This document shows positions 42,162-50,602 of a stretch of DNA of 64,000 nucleotides, one piece after another. The DNA lies in assembly GCA_003140215.1 (NCBI GenBank), contig PLJL01000004.1, positions 1,085,762 through 1,149,761 on the forward strand, given 5' to 3'. The translations under genes and the position numbers were made by a program. Within the stretch, counting starts at the first letter, position 1. Each line of letters opens with the position of its first letter. The notes beneath the pieces were generated by a model. The model saw nothing but the letters and a program-made list of their open reading frames with translations. It made no database searches and was not told where the DNA came from. The stretch comes from Vulcanimicrobiota bacterium (lineage in GTDB: Bacteria; Vulcanimicrobiota; Vulcanimicrobiia; Vulcanimicrobiales; Vulcanimicrobiaceae).

Positions 42162-43146
42162 GTGCTTCGACGCGTCTTCATCGCCGCTACGATCGTCGTA
42201 GCGGCCGCCGTAACCGGCTGCAACGGCGGGTCCACCAACCCGCCGGCCTTTCCGACCGGGACGCTGGTGACGCCGTCACCGACCCCGATTCCGGTACACC
42301 TGTACGTCGCCAACGACAGCGCCAGCGGTGCGGTGGTGCAGTACTCGCTGCCCATCACCGGCGCCTCGACGCAGAACTTCTCCATCGCGACCGAGGCGTC
42401 GCTGGTGACGGTCGCCGTCGACGCGACCGGGAACATGGCCGTCGGCAACATCAACGCCAACCTGCAGTTTTTCAACGCGCCGCTCTCCGCCGCGAGTGCG
42501 CCCGCGGCGACCTTTGCCAACGGCGGCGGGTCGAACACGGGCCAGATTACCTTCAGCGCCGCCGGCGACATGTTCGTCGGGACGACCGGAAACAGCGTCA
42601 AAGTCTTCACGCATCCGTTCAGCAACGCCAGCACGCCGTCGCTGTCCATCACCAACGCGGCGTTCGTTTCGACGATCGGAACGGCGCTCGACGCTGCGGC
42701 GAACCTCTATGTGTCCAACCCCGGCACCGGCACCGCGCTCACGTGCAGCAGCGGTGCCGGCTCGTGCAGCGATCTGCTGGTCTTCGCTCCGCCGTACACC
42801 GGGGCGCCGATCGTCACGCCCAACGTGGCCAGCACCGCGTACCGCAAAATCGCGGTGAGCGCCACGCAGCTGATCGCGTCGCAAGTTGCCGGCGCGACCG
42901 GCCGAGTCGACGTCTACTCTGCCGATCACTGCGGCGAGCGTGCCGGCCTTCGCCATTACGAACGGCGTAAACACGCCCGAGGCCGTGGCGCTCGACGCGG
43001 CCGGCAACTTGTATGTCGGGAACCTTTCCAACGCGACCGTTACGATCTACGCTCCGCCGTTCTCAGCGGCTAGCGCGCCGACGGTGACGCTCACGGTCGG
43101 CCCGGTGCCCGGCTTCGCAATCTTCGGGATCGCCATCGGGAAGTAA
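42162..43146 (+). pseudogene. Beta-propeller-like lipoprotein, frameshifted
   Basis: A lipoprotein (signal peptide with VTGCNGG lipobox; GTG 42162, GGGAG eight bases upstream) with NHL/propeller-like repeats such as ALDAAANLYVSNPGTG and FAPPYTGAPIVTP. The frame breaks near 42918: upstream reads RVDVYS, and the expected LPITAASVPAFAITNG continues in another frame to a normal end at 43146. Comparison with its intact paralog at 43251 (VAVYNLPITATSMPAF) shows the frame should be continuous, so two bases are probably missing. Either assembly error or recent inactivation. Confidence 0.72.
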
Positions 43147-43250
43147 CGCGCCGTCGCGGCGGTGTCGTTCGAACCGCCGGGCTAGGAGCGAGCGCGGGAA
43201 AGGGTTGCCGAACGAGCGAACGTCATCGAGTTCAGAGGGTGAGGGGCTCA

Positions 43251-44810
43251 ATGGTGCTGCGACGGATTCTCGTCGCCGTGACGATCGCCGGCACAGCAGC
43301 GATCACCGGGTGCAATAGCGGATCGACGATGCCGCCGCCGTTCTTCACGGGGACGCGGGTGACGCCGAGTCCGACACCCTCGCCTGCCCCGAACCCGGCC
43401 ACGGCGAGCGGCACGCTCACCACGAGCACCACCACCGCATCGTCGCTCACGCTTGGACCGATCGGTCCCGGCGACATGGGGACGACGAGCTGCCTGCCGA
43501 CCGGCGTCGTGTCGCATCTGACCGTCCTGTTCTCGTTGACGCCTCCCGGTGGGACCCCGGCCGTCAACGCGATGCAGCGGCGCCCGCAGAACATCGGCGG
43601 CGCGGGGCTCGCGCCGTTGGGATTCTTTTCGGTGACGCCGGACGTCAACCTGACCGGTCCGAACGCGCCGTCCTTCTCGATGACGTTCCGCTCCGGAGCG
43701 ACGCTGCCGAACCCCGCGAACTCGTATGTCGCGATGTACGATCCGGCCAACGCGGCGGCCGGATGGAACACGATCGCCGGGCCCGGGACCCTGTCGGGAA
43801 CGACGATCTCCTGGCCGCCCTCGGCATTCCCGTTCACGCTCGTCGCCGGACGGACGTATGTGTTCGTGGCGTTCGCGACGACGTCGACACTTGCGGTCCC
43901 CACGCCGACTCCGACCCCCACGCCGACGCCGACGCCGACCCCGGCCCCGCAGCATCTTTACGTGCAGGTAGGGGGCATTCAACAATTCACTCTGCCGCTG
44001 ACGGCGAGTTCGACGCCGAACTTCGTGATCGCAAACGCCTCCGAGCCTGTAGCGCTCGATGCGAACGGTGATTTAGGCGCGAGTGGTGTTTCTGCCACCG
44101 ATCCCTCCAATACCCTGGCGTTCTACGCCGCTCCGCTGTCCGGCTCGAGCACGCCGGCGGCGACGTTCGACAATAGCGGCGGAGGATCTCAGTTTGCCGC
44201 ACCCAGTGTTCAACAGATCACGTTCACTAGTGCGGGCGACATGTGGGTCGCGAACGGTTTGGACCGCGTGAACAAGTTCACGCACCCATTCAGTAGTGCT
44301 AGCTCGCCATCGACGTTCGTCACGAACCCGGCGCTCGTAGGGGCGGTCGGAGTAGCCTTGGACGCTGCGCAGAACCTCTACGTCTCGAACGAAATCCCGC
44401 AGCCACCGGGCCCCCAACAAAACCCCAACTGCAATCTGCTCGTCTTCGCGCCGCCGTATACCGGAGCGCCGATCGTCACGCCGCGAAACGGTCAGGGATG
44501 CGGCAAACTCGCAGTGAGCTCGACGCAGCTGTTCTTGGCGAAGCAACTGTCGGGAACCACAGCCAGAGATGCGGGCCACGTCGCCGTCTACAACTTGCCC
44601 ATCACGGCGACGAGCATGCCGGCTTTTGATCTCTTGGCAACGTATCCGCAAGGGATCGCGCTGGATGCAGCCGGTAATCTCTATGTCGGTTACTACTTTG
44701 GCATGGCGGTTTACTCCGCGCCGATCACGGGCACGAGCGTCCCATCGCTGACACTCTTCCCTGGTAGTCCCAGTTCCTTGAGTCCATTGAACATCGCCGT
44801 CGGGAAGTAA
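43251..44810 (+). CDS. Pro-linker beta-propeller lipoprotein
   Basis: 519 residues, start ATG 43251 with GAGGGG four bases upstream. Lipobox AITGC, then an unknown domain of about 190 residues, then a (PT)n linker near residue 220-235, and a C-terminal propeller-like part (ALDAAQNLYVSN, LDAAGNLYVG) typical of NHL/SMP-type repeats. The encoded protein is probably surface-exposed; the ligand is unknown. Paralog of the preceding frameshifted gene (shared LRR-type signal peptide and FAPPYTGAPIVTP). Confidence 0.85.
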   Translation: MVLRRILVAVTIAGTAAITGCNSGSTMPPPFFTGTRVTPSPTPSPAPNPATASGTLTTSTTTASSLTLGPIGPGDMGTTSCLPTGVVSHLTVLFSLTPPGGTPAVNAMQRRPQNIGGAGLAPLGFFSVTPDVNLTGPNAPSFSMTFRSGATLPNPANSYVAMYDPANAAAGWNTIAGPGTLSGTTISWPPSAFPFTLVAGRTYVFVAFATTSTLAVPTPTPTPTPTPTPTPAPQHLYVQVGGIQQFTLPLTASSTPNFVIANASEPVALDANGDLGASGVSATDPSNTLAFYAAPLSGSSTPAATFDNSGGGSQFAAPSVQQITFTSAGDMWVANGLDRVNKFTHPFSSASSPSTFVTNPALVGAVGVALDAAQNLYVSNEIPQPPGPQQNPNCNLLVFAPPYTGAPIVTPRNGQGCGKLAVSSTQLFLAKQLSGTTARDAGHVAVYNLPITATSMPAFDLLATYPQGIALDAAGNLYVGYYFGMAVYSAPITGTSVPSLTLFPGSPSSLSPLNIAVGK

Positions 44811-44852
44811 CCTCAGCGGGCTGCTGCCGGCGCTCGACAGCGGGCGGGTCGC

Positions 44853-44882
44853 TTGACCGCGAGCCCGCCGCCATGGTAGCCT
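44853..44882 (+). promoter_or_regulatory. Promoter of the ilvE leader
   Basis: TTGACC (44853-44858), 18-bp spacer, TAGCCT (44877-44882). The leader-peptide ATG (44891) follows after eight bases, so the transcript is leaderless or nearly so. The -10 is in the string GGTAGCCTTCGC, which also precedes the GGDEF-EAL gene. Confidence 0.5.
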
Positions 44883-44890
44883 TCGCGGAC

Positions 44891-44971
44891 ATGGCGTCGC
44901 GCTCTTACGTCCTTCCGGTTTCCATTGTTATCGTCGAGCTTCGCTCGCCGGCCGGATCGTCGTTCGCGTAA
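44891..44971 (+). CDS. Leader peptide of the ilvE attenuator
   Basis: A 26-codon open frame, MASRSYVLPVSIVIVEL (residues 1-17), then Arg-Ser-Pro-Ala-Gly-Ser-Ser-Phe-Ala and TAA. Residues 7-17 contain eight branched-chain residues (V, L, V, I, V, I, V, L), ideal for sensing Val/Leu/Ile-tRNA levels by ribosome stalling. The following RNA can form competing hairpins before ilvE. Found from sequence alone; no family assignment is possible for such short peptides. Confidence 0.72.
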   Translation: MASRSYVLPVSIVIVELRSPAGSSFA

Positions 44972-45027
44972 ACCAAACCAAGCTCACACGCAAACGAACG
45001 CCCCGGCCGCTGCGGCCGGGGCGTTCG
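44949..45027 (+). promoter_or_regulatory. Attenuator: antiterminator segment and terminator hairpin before ilvE
   Basis: The terminator is a perfect 15-bp stem (44995-45009 with 45013-45027, loop CTG). Segment 44949-44966 (CGGCCGG...CGTTCG) nearly copies the 3' arm CGGCCGGGGCGTTCG, so it can pair instead with the 5' arm. Stalling at codons 13-15 of the leader peptide would expose 44949-44966 (antitermination); translation to TAA 44969 would cover it and allow the hairpin. There is no U-run after the stem; the ilvE ribosome site is at ~45036-45041. Confidence 0.72.
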
Positions 45028-45048
45028 CCGTTCCGAGGAGAATTCACG

Positions 45049-45969
45049 GTGATGACCCGGACCGCCACGACGGTATGGCTCGACGGCAAGGTGATCGACG
45101 ACGATCAGCTCCATGTTCACGCGCTCACCCACGCCCTGCACTACGGCTCGTCGGTCTTCGAGGGCGTTCGCGTCTATGCGACCCCGCAGGGTCCGGCGAT
45201 CTTCCGCTTGCGCGAGCACGTCGACCGGCTCGTCGCCGGCGCGGCCGCCTACGGGATGGAGTTGGCCTGGGACGCGGATGCGCTGGCCGCGGCGTGCGTG
45301 GAGACGGTTCGCGCGAGCAGCCGCGAAGCCGCGTACCTGCGGCCCTTGGCGTTCTACGGCGGCGAAACCGTGCGGCTCGATCCCGGGCGCGAGTGTCCGG
45401 TGCACGTGGTGATCGCCGTGCTGCCGTTCGACGGTCTGGTGCCGGGTGGGTCCGGCACGCCGTCGTTCCGGGCGACGGTGTCGCCGTTCATGAAGACGCC
45501 GTCGCGGGCCCTGCCGTCGACGGTCAAGGCGGGGGGCCACTACACCAACTCGATCCGTGCGCTGGCCGACGCGCACGCGCGCGGCTTCGACGAGGCCTTG
45601 CTGCGCAACGAGCGCGGCGACATCGCCGAAGGCTCCGGCGAGAACGTCTTCATCGTGCGCGACGGTGTCGTCATCACCAACGACGCCGATGCCGACGTGC
45701 TGCCGGGGATCACGCGAGCCAGCGTGCTCGCGCTGGCGCGGGAGGCCGGCATCACCACGCGCGTGCGGCCCATCAGCACCGAGGATATCGCCGCGTGTGA
45801 CGAGGCCTTTTTCACCGGAACGGCCGCCGAGGTCGTGCCGATCGTGGGGATCGACGAGCGCGACCTGGGCGCGGAGGGACCGCTCACCCAACGGCTCCGT
45901 ACGATCTACGCCGACGTGGTTCGCGGCCGCCGTGCCGCACCGGGGCCCTGGCTGACGCAGGTGTCGTAG
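45049..45969 (+). CDS. ilvE: Branched-chain amino acid aminotransferase
   Basis: 306 residues, class-IV PLP aminotransferase. Family features: HALHYGSSVFEGVRVY near the N-terminus, catalytic Lys in STVKAGGHYTNSI, and GSGENVFIVRDG and SSVLALAREAG-like (RASVLALAREAG) motifs. It converts Val, Leu and Ile to their 2-oxo acids and back, with 2-oxoglutarate as partner. GTG 45049 and ATG 45052 are both possible (GAGGAG ten bases upstream). Preceded by an attenuator leader with Val/Ile codons, fitting end-product control. Confidence 0.92.
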   Translation: MMTRTATTVWLDGKVIDDDQLHVHALTHALHYGSSVFEGVRVYATPQGPAIFRLREHVDRLVAGAAAYGMELAWDADALAAACVETVRASSREAAYLRPLAFYGGETVRLDPGRECPVHVVIAVLPFDGLVPGGSGTPSFRATVSPFMKTPSRALPSTVKAGGHYTNSIRALADAHARGFDEALLRNERGDIAEGSGENVFIVRDGVVITNDADADVLPGITRASVLALAREAGITTRVRPISTEDIAACDEAFFTGTAAEVVPIVGIDERDLGAEGPLTQRLRTIYADVVRGRRAAPGPWLTQVS

Positions 45970-45991
45970 TCCCGGCGGAGGTACCGACGCC

Positions 45992-48955
45992 GTGATGTTC
46001 GGCGCCCGTGCTTTCGTCGCGCTCGCCCTGACGTGCGCGCTCCTCCCAGCGTTTCCGCGGCCGGTCGCCGCCGATGCGCCCGTCCCGCTCGACTACAAAG
46101 CCTACGACGGCTGGAACGCGATTCGAACGCCCAAGGTCTCCGACGACGGACGGCGTCTCGCCTATGCGCTCACCCCGCAGGACGGCGACCCGACGCTGGT
46201 CGTGCGCGATCTCGACCTCGCCACCGAGCGGCGCGAGTCGCGCGGGAGCGCGCCCGCCTTTGCCGCGGACGGCCGCTTCGTGGTCTTCACCCATGTCGCG
46301 CTCAAGAAGGACGTCGACGCCGCGAAGAAGGCCAAGAAGCCGGAGAAGGATCAGCCTAAAAACGGCGTCGGGATCCTCGATCTCGACTCGGCCAAGCCGG
46401 CCGAGATCGTTGACAACGTCAAAACCATCGCGGTCGCGAAGAACGGCGGCGCGACGATCGCCTACCGCGCCGAACCGTCGCCCGCGCCCAGCGGTTCGCC
46501 GGCGCCGGCGAGCCCGTCGCCGGTCGCGTCGGCGAAGCCGAGCACGCCGCCCAAAGGCGAGCCTGGCCCGCAACTCAACGCGTCCCCCGCACCGGCAAGC
46601 CCGTCGCCCGCTCCGTCGCCGTCGGCGTCGCCGGCGCCGAAAGCGGACAAGACCAAAGATACCGGCTCGATGCTGACGATCCGCGACCTGACCGGGGGCA
46701 AGCACGTCACGGCGAACGATGCGACCGACTTCGTCGTCTCCGACGACGACCGCTACGTCGCGTTCGCGACCCAGACCAAGAACGGCAAAGGCGACGGGCT
46801 CCACGTGTACGACGTCGCACGCGGCGTCACCGTCGATGTGCTCGGCGGCGAGGGCCGCTACCGCAACCTCGCCATCGCCCGCGACGGCTCGTCGCTGGCC
46901 TTTCTGAGCGACACGGCGACGTATAAGGAAGACGTCCCGCACGACGCGGTCTACGTCGTCGACCTCCGGGCCGCCAAGCCCGCGGCCGTCAAAGCCGTCG
47001 ATGCCGGCACCCCCGGCTTGCCGGCGGCGACGGGGCCCAACACGAACGGCAAGCTGTCGTTCTCGCGTGACGGGAGGCGCTTGTTCATGGGAACGGCGGC
47101 GGCCCCGACCCCGATGCCGTCGGGAACGCCCGAACCGTCCACAGTCGATCTATGGACCTATCGCGACGACATCTTGCAGTCGCAGCAGCGCCACGATGCG
47201 GACCGCGAGCGCAAACGCACCTATCTCGCCGTGTACGACGTCGCCGCGTCGCGTTTCGCACAGCTGGGCTCGCCGGCGCTGCGTGACGTCACCACCAACG
47301 ACAACGCCGACGTCGCGCTGGGCCAGGATGACCGCGCCTATCGCCGGGAAGCCTCGTGGCTGGGCGAGCAGTACGTCGACGTCTACGCCGTCGCGCTGGC
47401 GAACGGCCGGCGCACGCTGCTCGCGAAGCGCGCGCCCAACGCGGAACTGTCGCCCGACGGACGTTTCGTGCTCGGTTGGGATCAGCACACGCGTCACTGG
47501 TACACCGTACGCGTCGCCGATCGCAAGCGAGTCGAGCTCGCGCCCCATGCCGGCGTCGCCTTCCACGACGTGGACGACGATCATCCGGCCCCGCCCAACC
47601 CGTACGGATGGGGCGGTTGGCTGAACGCCGACCGCGGGGTTTTGCTTTACGACCGCTACGACATCTGGCTCGCCGACCCGCTAACCGGCAGCGCCACCAA
47701 CCTCACGCGTGGGGCCGGCCGCCGCACGAATACCGTTTACAGCTCGTTGCAGACCGACCCCGAAGCGACGTCGTTTGCGCCCGGCAAGCCGATCCTGCTG
47801 GCGCTCATCGACGGGAGGACGTTCGATACCGGGTTCGCCCGCGTGGCGGCGTCGGGCGGCGTGCCGTCGACGTTGCTCAAGCTCCCCGAGATGGTCGGCG
47901 GTCCGCGCAACCCGTTCGCCGGACTGCACGACCAAGTAGCGACCCCCCTCGTCGCCAAGCACGCCGAACGATACCTCTTCACGCGTGAGACGCTGCGCAA
48001 CTATCGCAATCTCTGGACGGCGGACGCGTCGTTCAAGCGCCTCGCCCGCGTCACCGATGCCAACCCCCAGCAGGCGAAGTATCGCTGGGGCACCGAGCGC
48101 CTCATCGACTACGCGGCGGCGGACGGCACGCCGCTGCGCGCGCGCATGTTGATCCCCGACGGCGTCAAACCCAATCGCCGGGCGCCGATGCTCGTGTACT
48201 TCTACGAGAAGTTCAGCGACACGTTCCGTCAGTATCACGTGCCGGCGCCGGGGACGAGTCCGAACTTCATCCGCTACGTCTCCAACGGCTACGTCGTGCT
48301 GCTGCCCGACGTGCGGTACCGCGTCGGCCACCCGGGCGCGAGCGCGGTCAACTGCCTGCTCCCCGCCGTCGAGGCCGCGGTGCGCACGGGCTACGCCGAT
48401 CCGGCGCGGGTTGGGATCGCCGGCCATTCCTGGGCCGCCTATCAGATCAACTACCTCATCACCAAGTCGCACCGCTTCCGCGCCGCCGAGGCCGGTGCGG
48501 CCGTCGACGACATGGTGAGCGCATACTCGGGGATCCGCTTGGAGAGCGGCAACGTGCGCGAATCCCAATACGAGCATGGCCAGTCGCGCATCGGTGCGAC
48601 GCCTTGGGATCGTCCCGACCTCTACCTCGAGAATTCCGGGTTGTTCGGGATCAAGAACATCCGCACGCCGTACCTCACGATCCACAACGAGCTCGACGGC
48701 GCGGTGCCGCAGTTCCAGGGGATCGAGTTCATCACGGCGATGCGCCGGCTCGGCAAGGAGGCGTACCTGTTCTCGTTCGACGGCGAAGACCATAACCTGC
48801 GCGGCCGCGAGCAGCAGAAGTACTGGACCGTGCATCTGGACGAGTGGTTCGACCACTGGCTCAAGGGCGCGCCGCGCCCGGGCTGGATGAACGGCGTCGA
48901 CTTCCTGCACCGCGGCGAGCGCAACGTGCGCCCGCTCTACGGCGAGACCGACTAG
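45992..48955 (+). CDS. Secreted S9-family prolyl oligopeptidase-like enzyme
   Basis: 987 residues. A signal peptide is followed by a long beta-propeller region with an inserted Ala/Pro/Ser low-complexity linker (~165-220) and a C-terminal alpha/beta-hydrolase domain. The Ser nucleophile is in GHSWAAY (residue ~813; usual form GHSWGGY), the Asp in NELDGAVP and the His in GEDHNL. It probably cleaves peptides in the periplasm or outside. The next gene encodes a peptide-binding lipoprotein two bases away, suggesting linked peptide use. Confidence 0.9.
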   Translation: MMFGARAFVALALTCALLPAFPRPVAADAPVPLDYKAYDGWNAIRTPKVSDDGRRLAYALTPQDGDPTLVVRDLDLATERRESRGSAPAFAADGRFVVFTHVALKKDVDAAKKAKKPEKDQPKNGVGILDLDSAKPAEIVDNVKTIAVAKNGGATIAYRAEPSPAPSGSPAPASPSPVASAKPSTPPKGEPGPQLNASPAPASPSPAPSPSASPAPKADKTKDTGSMLTIRDLTGGKHVTANDATDFVVSDDDRYVAFATQTKNGKGDGLHVYDVARGVTVDVLGGEGRYRNLAIARDGSSLAFLSDTATYKEDVPHDAVYVVDLRAAKPAAVKAVDAGTPGLPAATGPNTNGKLSFSRDGRRLFMGTAAAPTPMPSGTPEPSTVDLWTYRDDILQSQQRHDADRERKRTYLAVYDVAASRFAQLGSPALRDVTTNDNADVALGQDDRAYRREASWLGEQYVDVYAVALANGRRTLLAKRAPNAELSPDGRFVLGWDQHTRHWYTVRVADRKRVELAPHAGVAFHDVDDDHPAPPNPYGWGGWLNADRGVLLYDRYDIWLADPLTGSATNLTRGAGRRTNTVYSSLQTDPEATSFAPGKPILLALIDGRTFDTGFARVAASGGVPSTLLKLPEMVGGPRNPFAGLHDQVATPLVAKHAERYLFTRETLRNYRNLWTADASFKRLARVTDANPQQAKYRWGTERLIDYAAADGTPLRARMLIPDGVKPNRRAPMLVYFYEKFSDTFRQYHVPAPGTSPNFIRYVSNGYVVLLPDVRYRVGHPGASAVNCLLPAVEAAVRTGYADPARVGIAGHSWAAYQINYLITKSHRFRAAEAGAAVDDMVSAYSGIRLESGNVRESQYEHGQSRIGATPWDRPDLYLENSGLFGIKNIRTPYLTIHNELDGAVPQFQGIEFITAMRRLGKEAYLFSFDGEDHNLRGREQQKYWTVHLDEWFDHWLKGAPRPGWMNGVDFLHRGERNVRPLYGETD

Positions 48956-48956
48956 T

Positions 48957-50537
48957 GTGTTAGTGCGCGGGCGCGCGCTCGCGGCGATCGCGCTGCTCGC
49001 GCTCGCCGCTTGCGCACGCCCGTCCGCGCCGGGGACCGGTGCGCTACGGCTGGCGATCTCCTACGAGCCGCGCAGCCTCGTGCCGATGCTCGCGCAGTCG
49101 ATCTCGGACAACGAGATCCTGCGGCTGATCTACGATCCGCTCATTGCGTGCGACCGTTTCGGGCACCCGGTGCCGGCCCTTGCGGCCGTCGTTCCGACGC
49201 GTGCGAACGGCGGCATCTCGGCCGACGGGCGAACGATCACCTACCGCTTGCGGCGCGGCGTGCGCTGGCACGACGGGTCTGCGTTCACCAGCCGCGATGT
49301 CGCCGCGTCGTTTCGTGCGGTCATGGATCCGCACAGCATCGTGCAGTCGCGTCACGGCTACGATGTCGTCGAGCGGGTTGAGACGCCCGACGACGCCACG
49401 GTGCGCTTCCGGCTCAAGCGGCGTTTCGCGCCCTTCGTCGGGACGATCTTCGCGGAGAGCGACGCGCCCTATTATCTGGCGCCGGCGCACTTGCTGGGCA
49501 GCGGCAGTCTCGCGCAGTCGTCGCTGGCCGCGGCGCCGGTCGGAACCGGACCGTTCCGTTTCGCGCGCTGGGCGCGCGGTGACCGGATCGAGCTGGTTGC
49601 CAACGATCGCTACTGGAACGGCAAGCCGGCGCTGGGACGAATCGTGGTGCGCTTCATCCCCGACGAGAACACGCAACTCGTCGGCCTGCGCAGCGGCGAC
49701 CTCGACGGAATCCTCGGGCTCTCGGCCAACGCCGCCGCGACGGCGCGCGCAATGCCGCACGTGCGTATCGCCGCATCGGCGCTCAACGCGTACTGGGGCG
49801 TGATGATGAACACCGGCCGCGGCGCAACCGCCGACGTGCGCGTGCGGCGCGCGCTCGCCGCGGCGATCGACGCCGCATCGTTCCGCACCAACGTGACCCA
49901 CGGTTTCTACGCGCCCACGATCGCCGATCTGCCGCCGGTTCTGTGGGCGGCGGATCGCACGCTGCGCCCGCTGCCCCACGATGTGCGTGCGGCAAACCGG
50001 TTGCTGACCGCCGCCGGATACGGCCCCGCGCGCCGGCTCGTGCTCGAATTGGCGATCCTCCAGGCGTCGCAGACCCACCGCGCCGAGGCCGTCGCCCTGC
50101 AGAGCGAGCTCAAACCGCTCGGCATCGAGGTGCAGATTCACCCGTATCTCGGCAACGTCTTCGACGCGCCGCCGTCGCAAGGCGGGATCCTCACGCGCGG
50201 ACGGTACGACCTCGCCTTCTACGGCTGGTACGCGGGGATGGATCCTGACGACAGCGGTCAGTTCACCTGCGACCAGCGCCCGCCCAACGGATACGATCAC
50301 TCGTTCTATTGCAGCGCCGAGATGGACGCCGCGCAGCGCGCCGCGCTGGATTCTTATGACGAGCGCGTCCGCAAACGCGCCTACGCGCGCATCGAGGCGC
50401 TGCTGCTGCGCGACGTGCCGATCGCGTTCCTGGGCTCACCGGTCGCGATCTCCGCCTTGCGCGATGATCTGCGCGGCTTCGCGCCGTCGCTGGTCACGCA
50501 GACCGCGAACGCGCAGCGCTGGAGCCTCGGGCGCTGA
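48957..50537 (+). CDS. Peptide/nickel-type ABC substrate-binding lipoprotein
   Basis: 526 residues of the SBP_bac_5 (DppA/OppA) family. Lipoprotein signal ending LALAACARPS, then LRLAISYEPRSLVPM, the family core VWHDGSAFTSRDVAASFRAVMD (RWHDGSAF) and GPFRFARW. Starts two bases after the S9 peptidase stop, so probably co-transcribed. It would bind peptides released by that enzyme or another solute; no transporter permease genes are seen in the window. Confidence 0.92.
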   Translation: MLVRGRALAAIALLALAACARPSAPGTGALRLAISYEPRSLVPMLAQSISDNEILRLIYDPLIACDRFGHPVPALAAVVPTRANGGISADGRTITYRLRRGVRWHDGSAFTSRDVAASFRAVMDPHSIVQSRHGYDVVERVETPDDATVRFRLKRRFAPFVGTIFAESDAPYYLAPAHLLGSGSLAQSSLAAAPVGTGPFRFARWARGDRIELVANDRYWNGKPALGRIVVRFIPDENTQLVGLRSGDLDGILGLSANAAATARAMPHVRIAASALNAYWGVMMNTGRGATADVRVRRALAAAIDAASFRTNVTHGFYAPTIADLPPVLWAADRTLRPLPHDVRAANRLLTAAGYGPARRLVLELAILQASQTHRAEAVALQSELKPLGIEVQIHPYLGNVFDAPPSQGGILTRGRYDLAFYGWYAGMDPDDSGQFTCDQRPPNGYDHSFYCSAEMDAAQRAALDSYDERVRKRAYARIEALLLRDVPIAFLGSPVAISALRDDLRGFAPSLVTQTANAQRWSLGR

Positions 50538-50602
50538 GCCTTCGACCACGTTCCCGGGCAGAGATAGCGGGCTGAGCCTTCGGCCCCCCGAACTCCCGGC
50601 GC

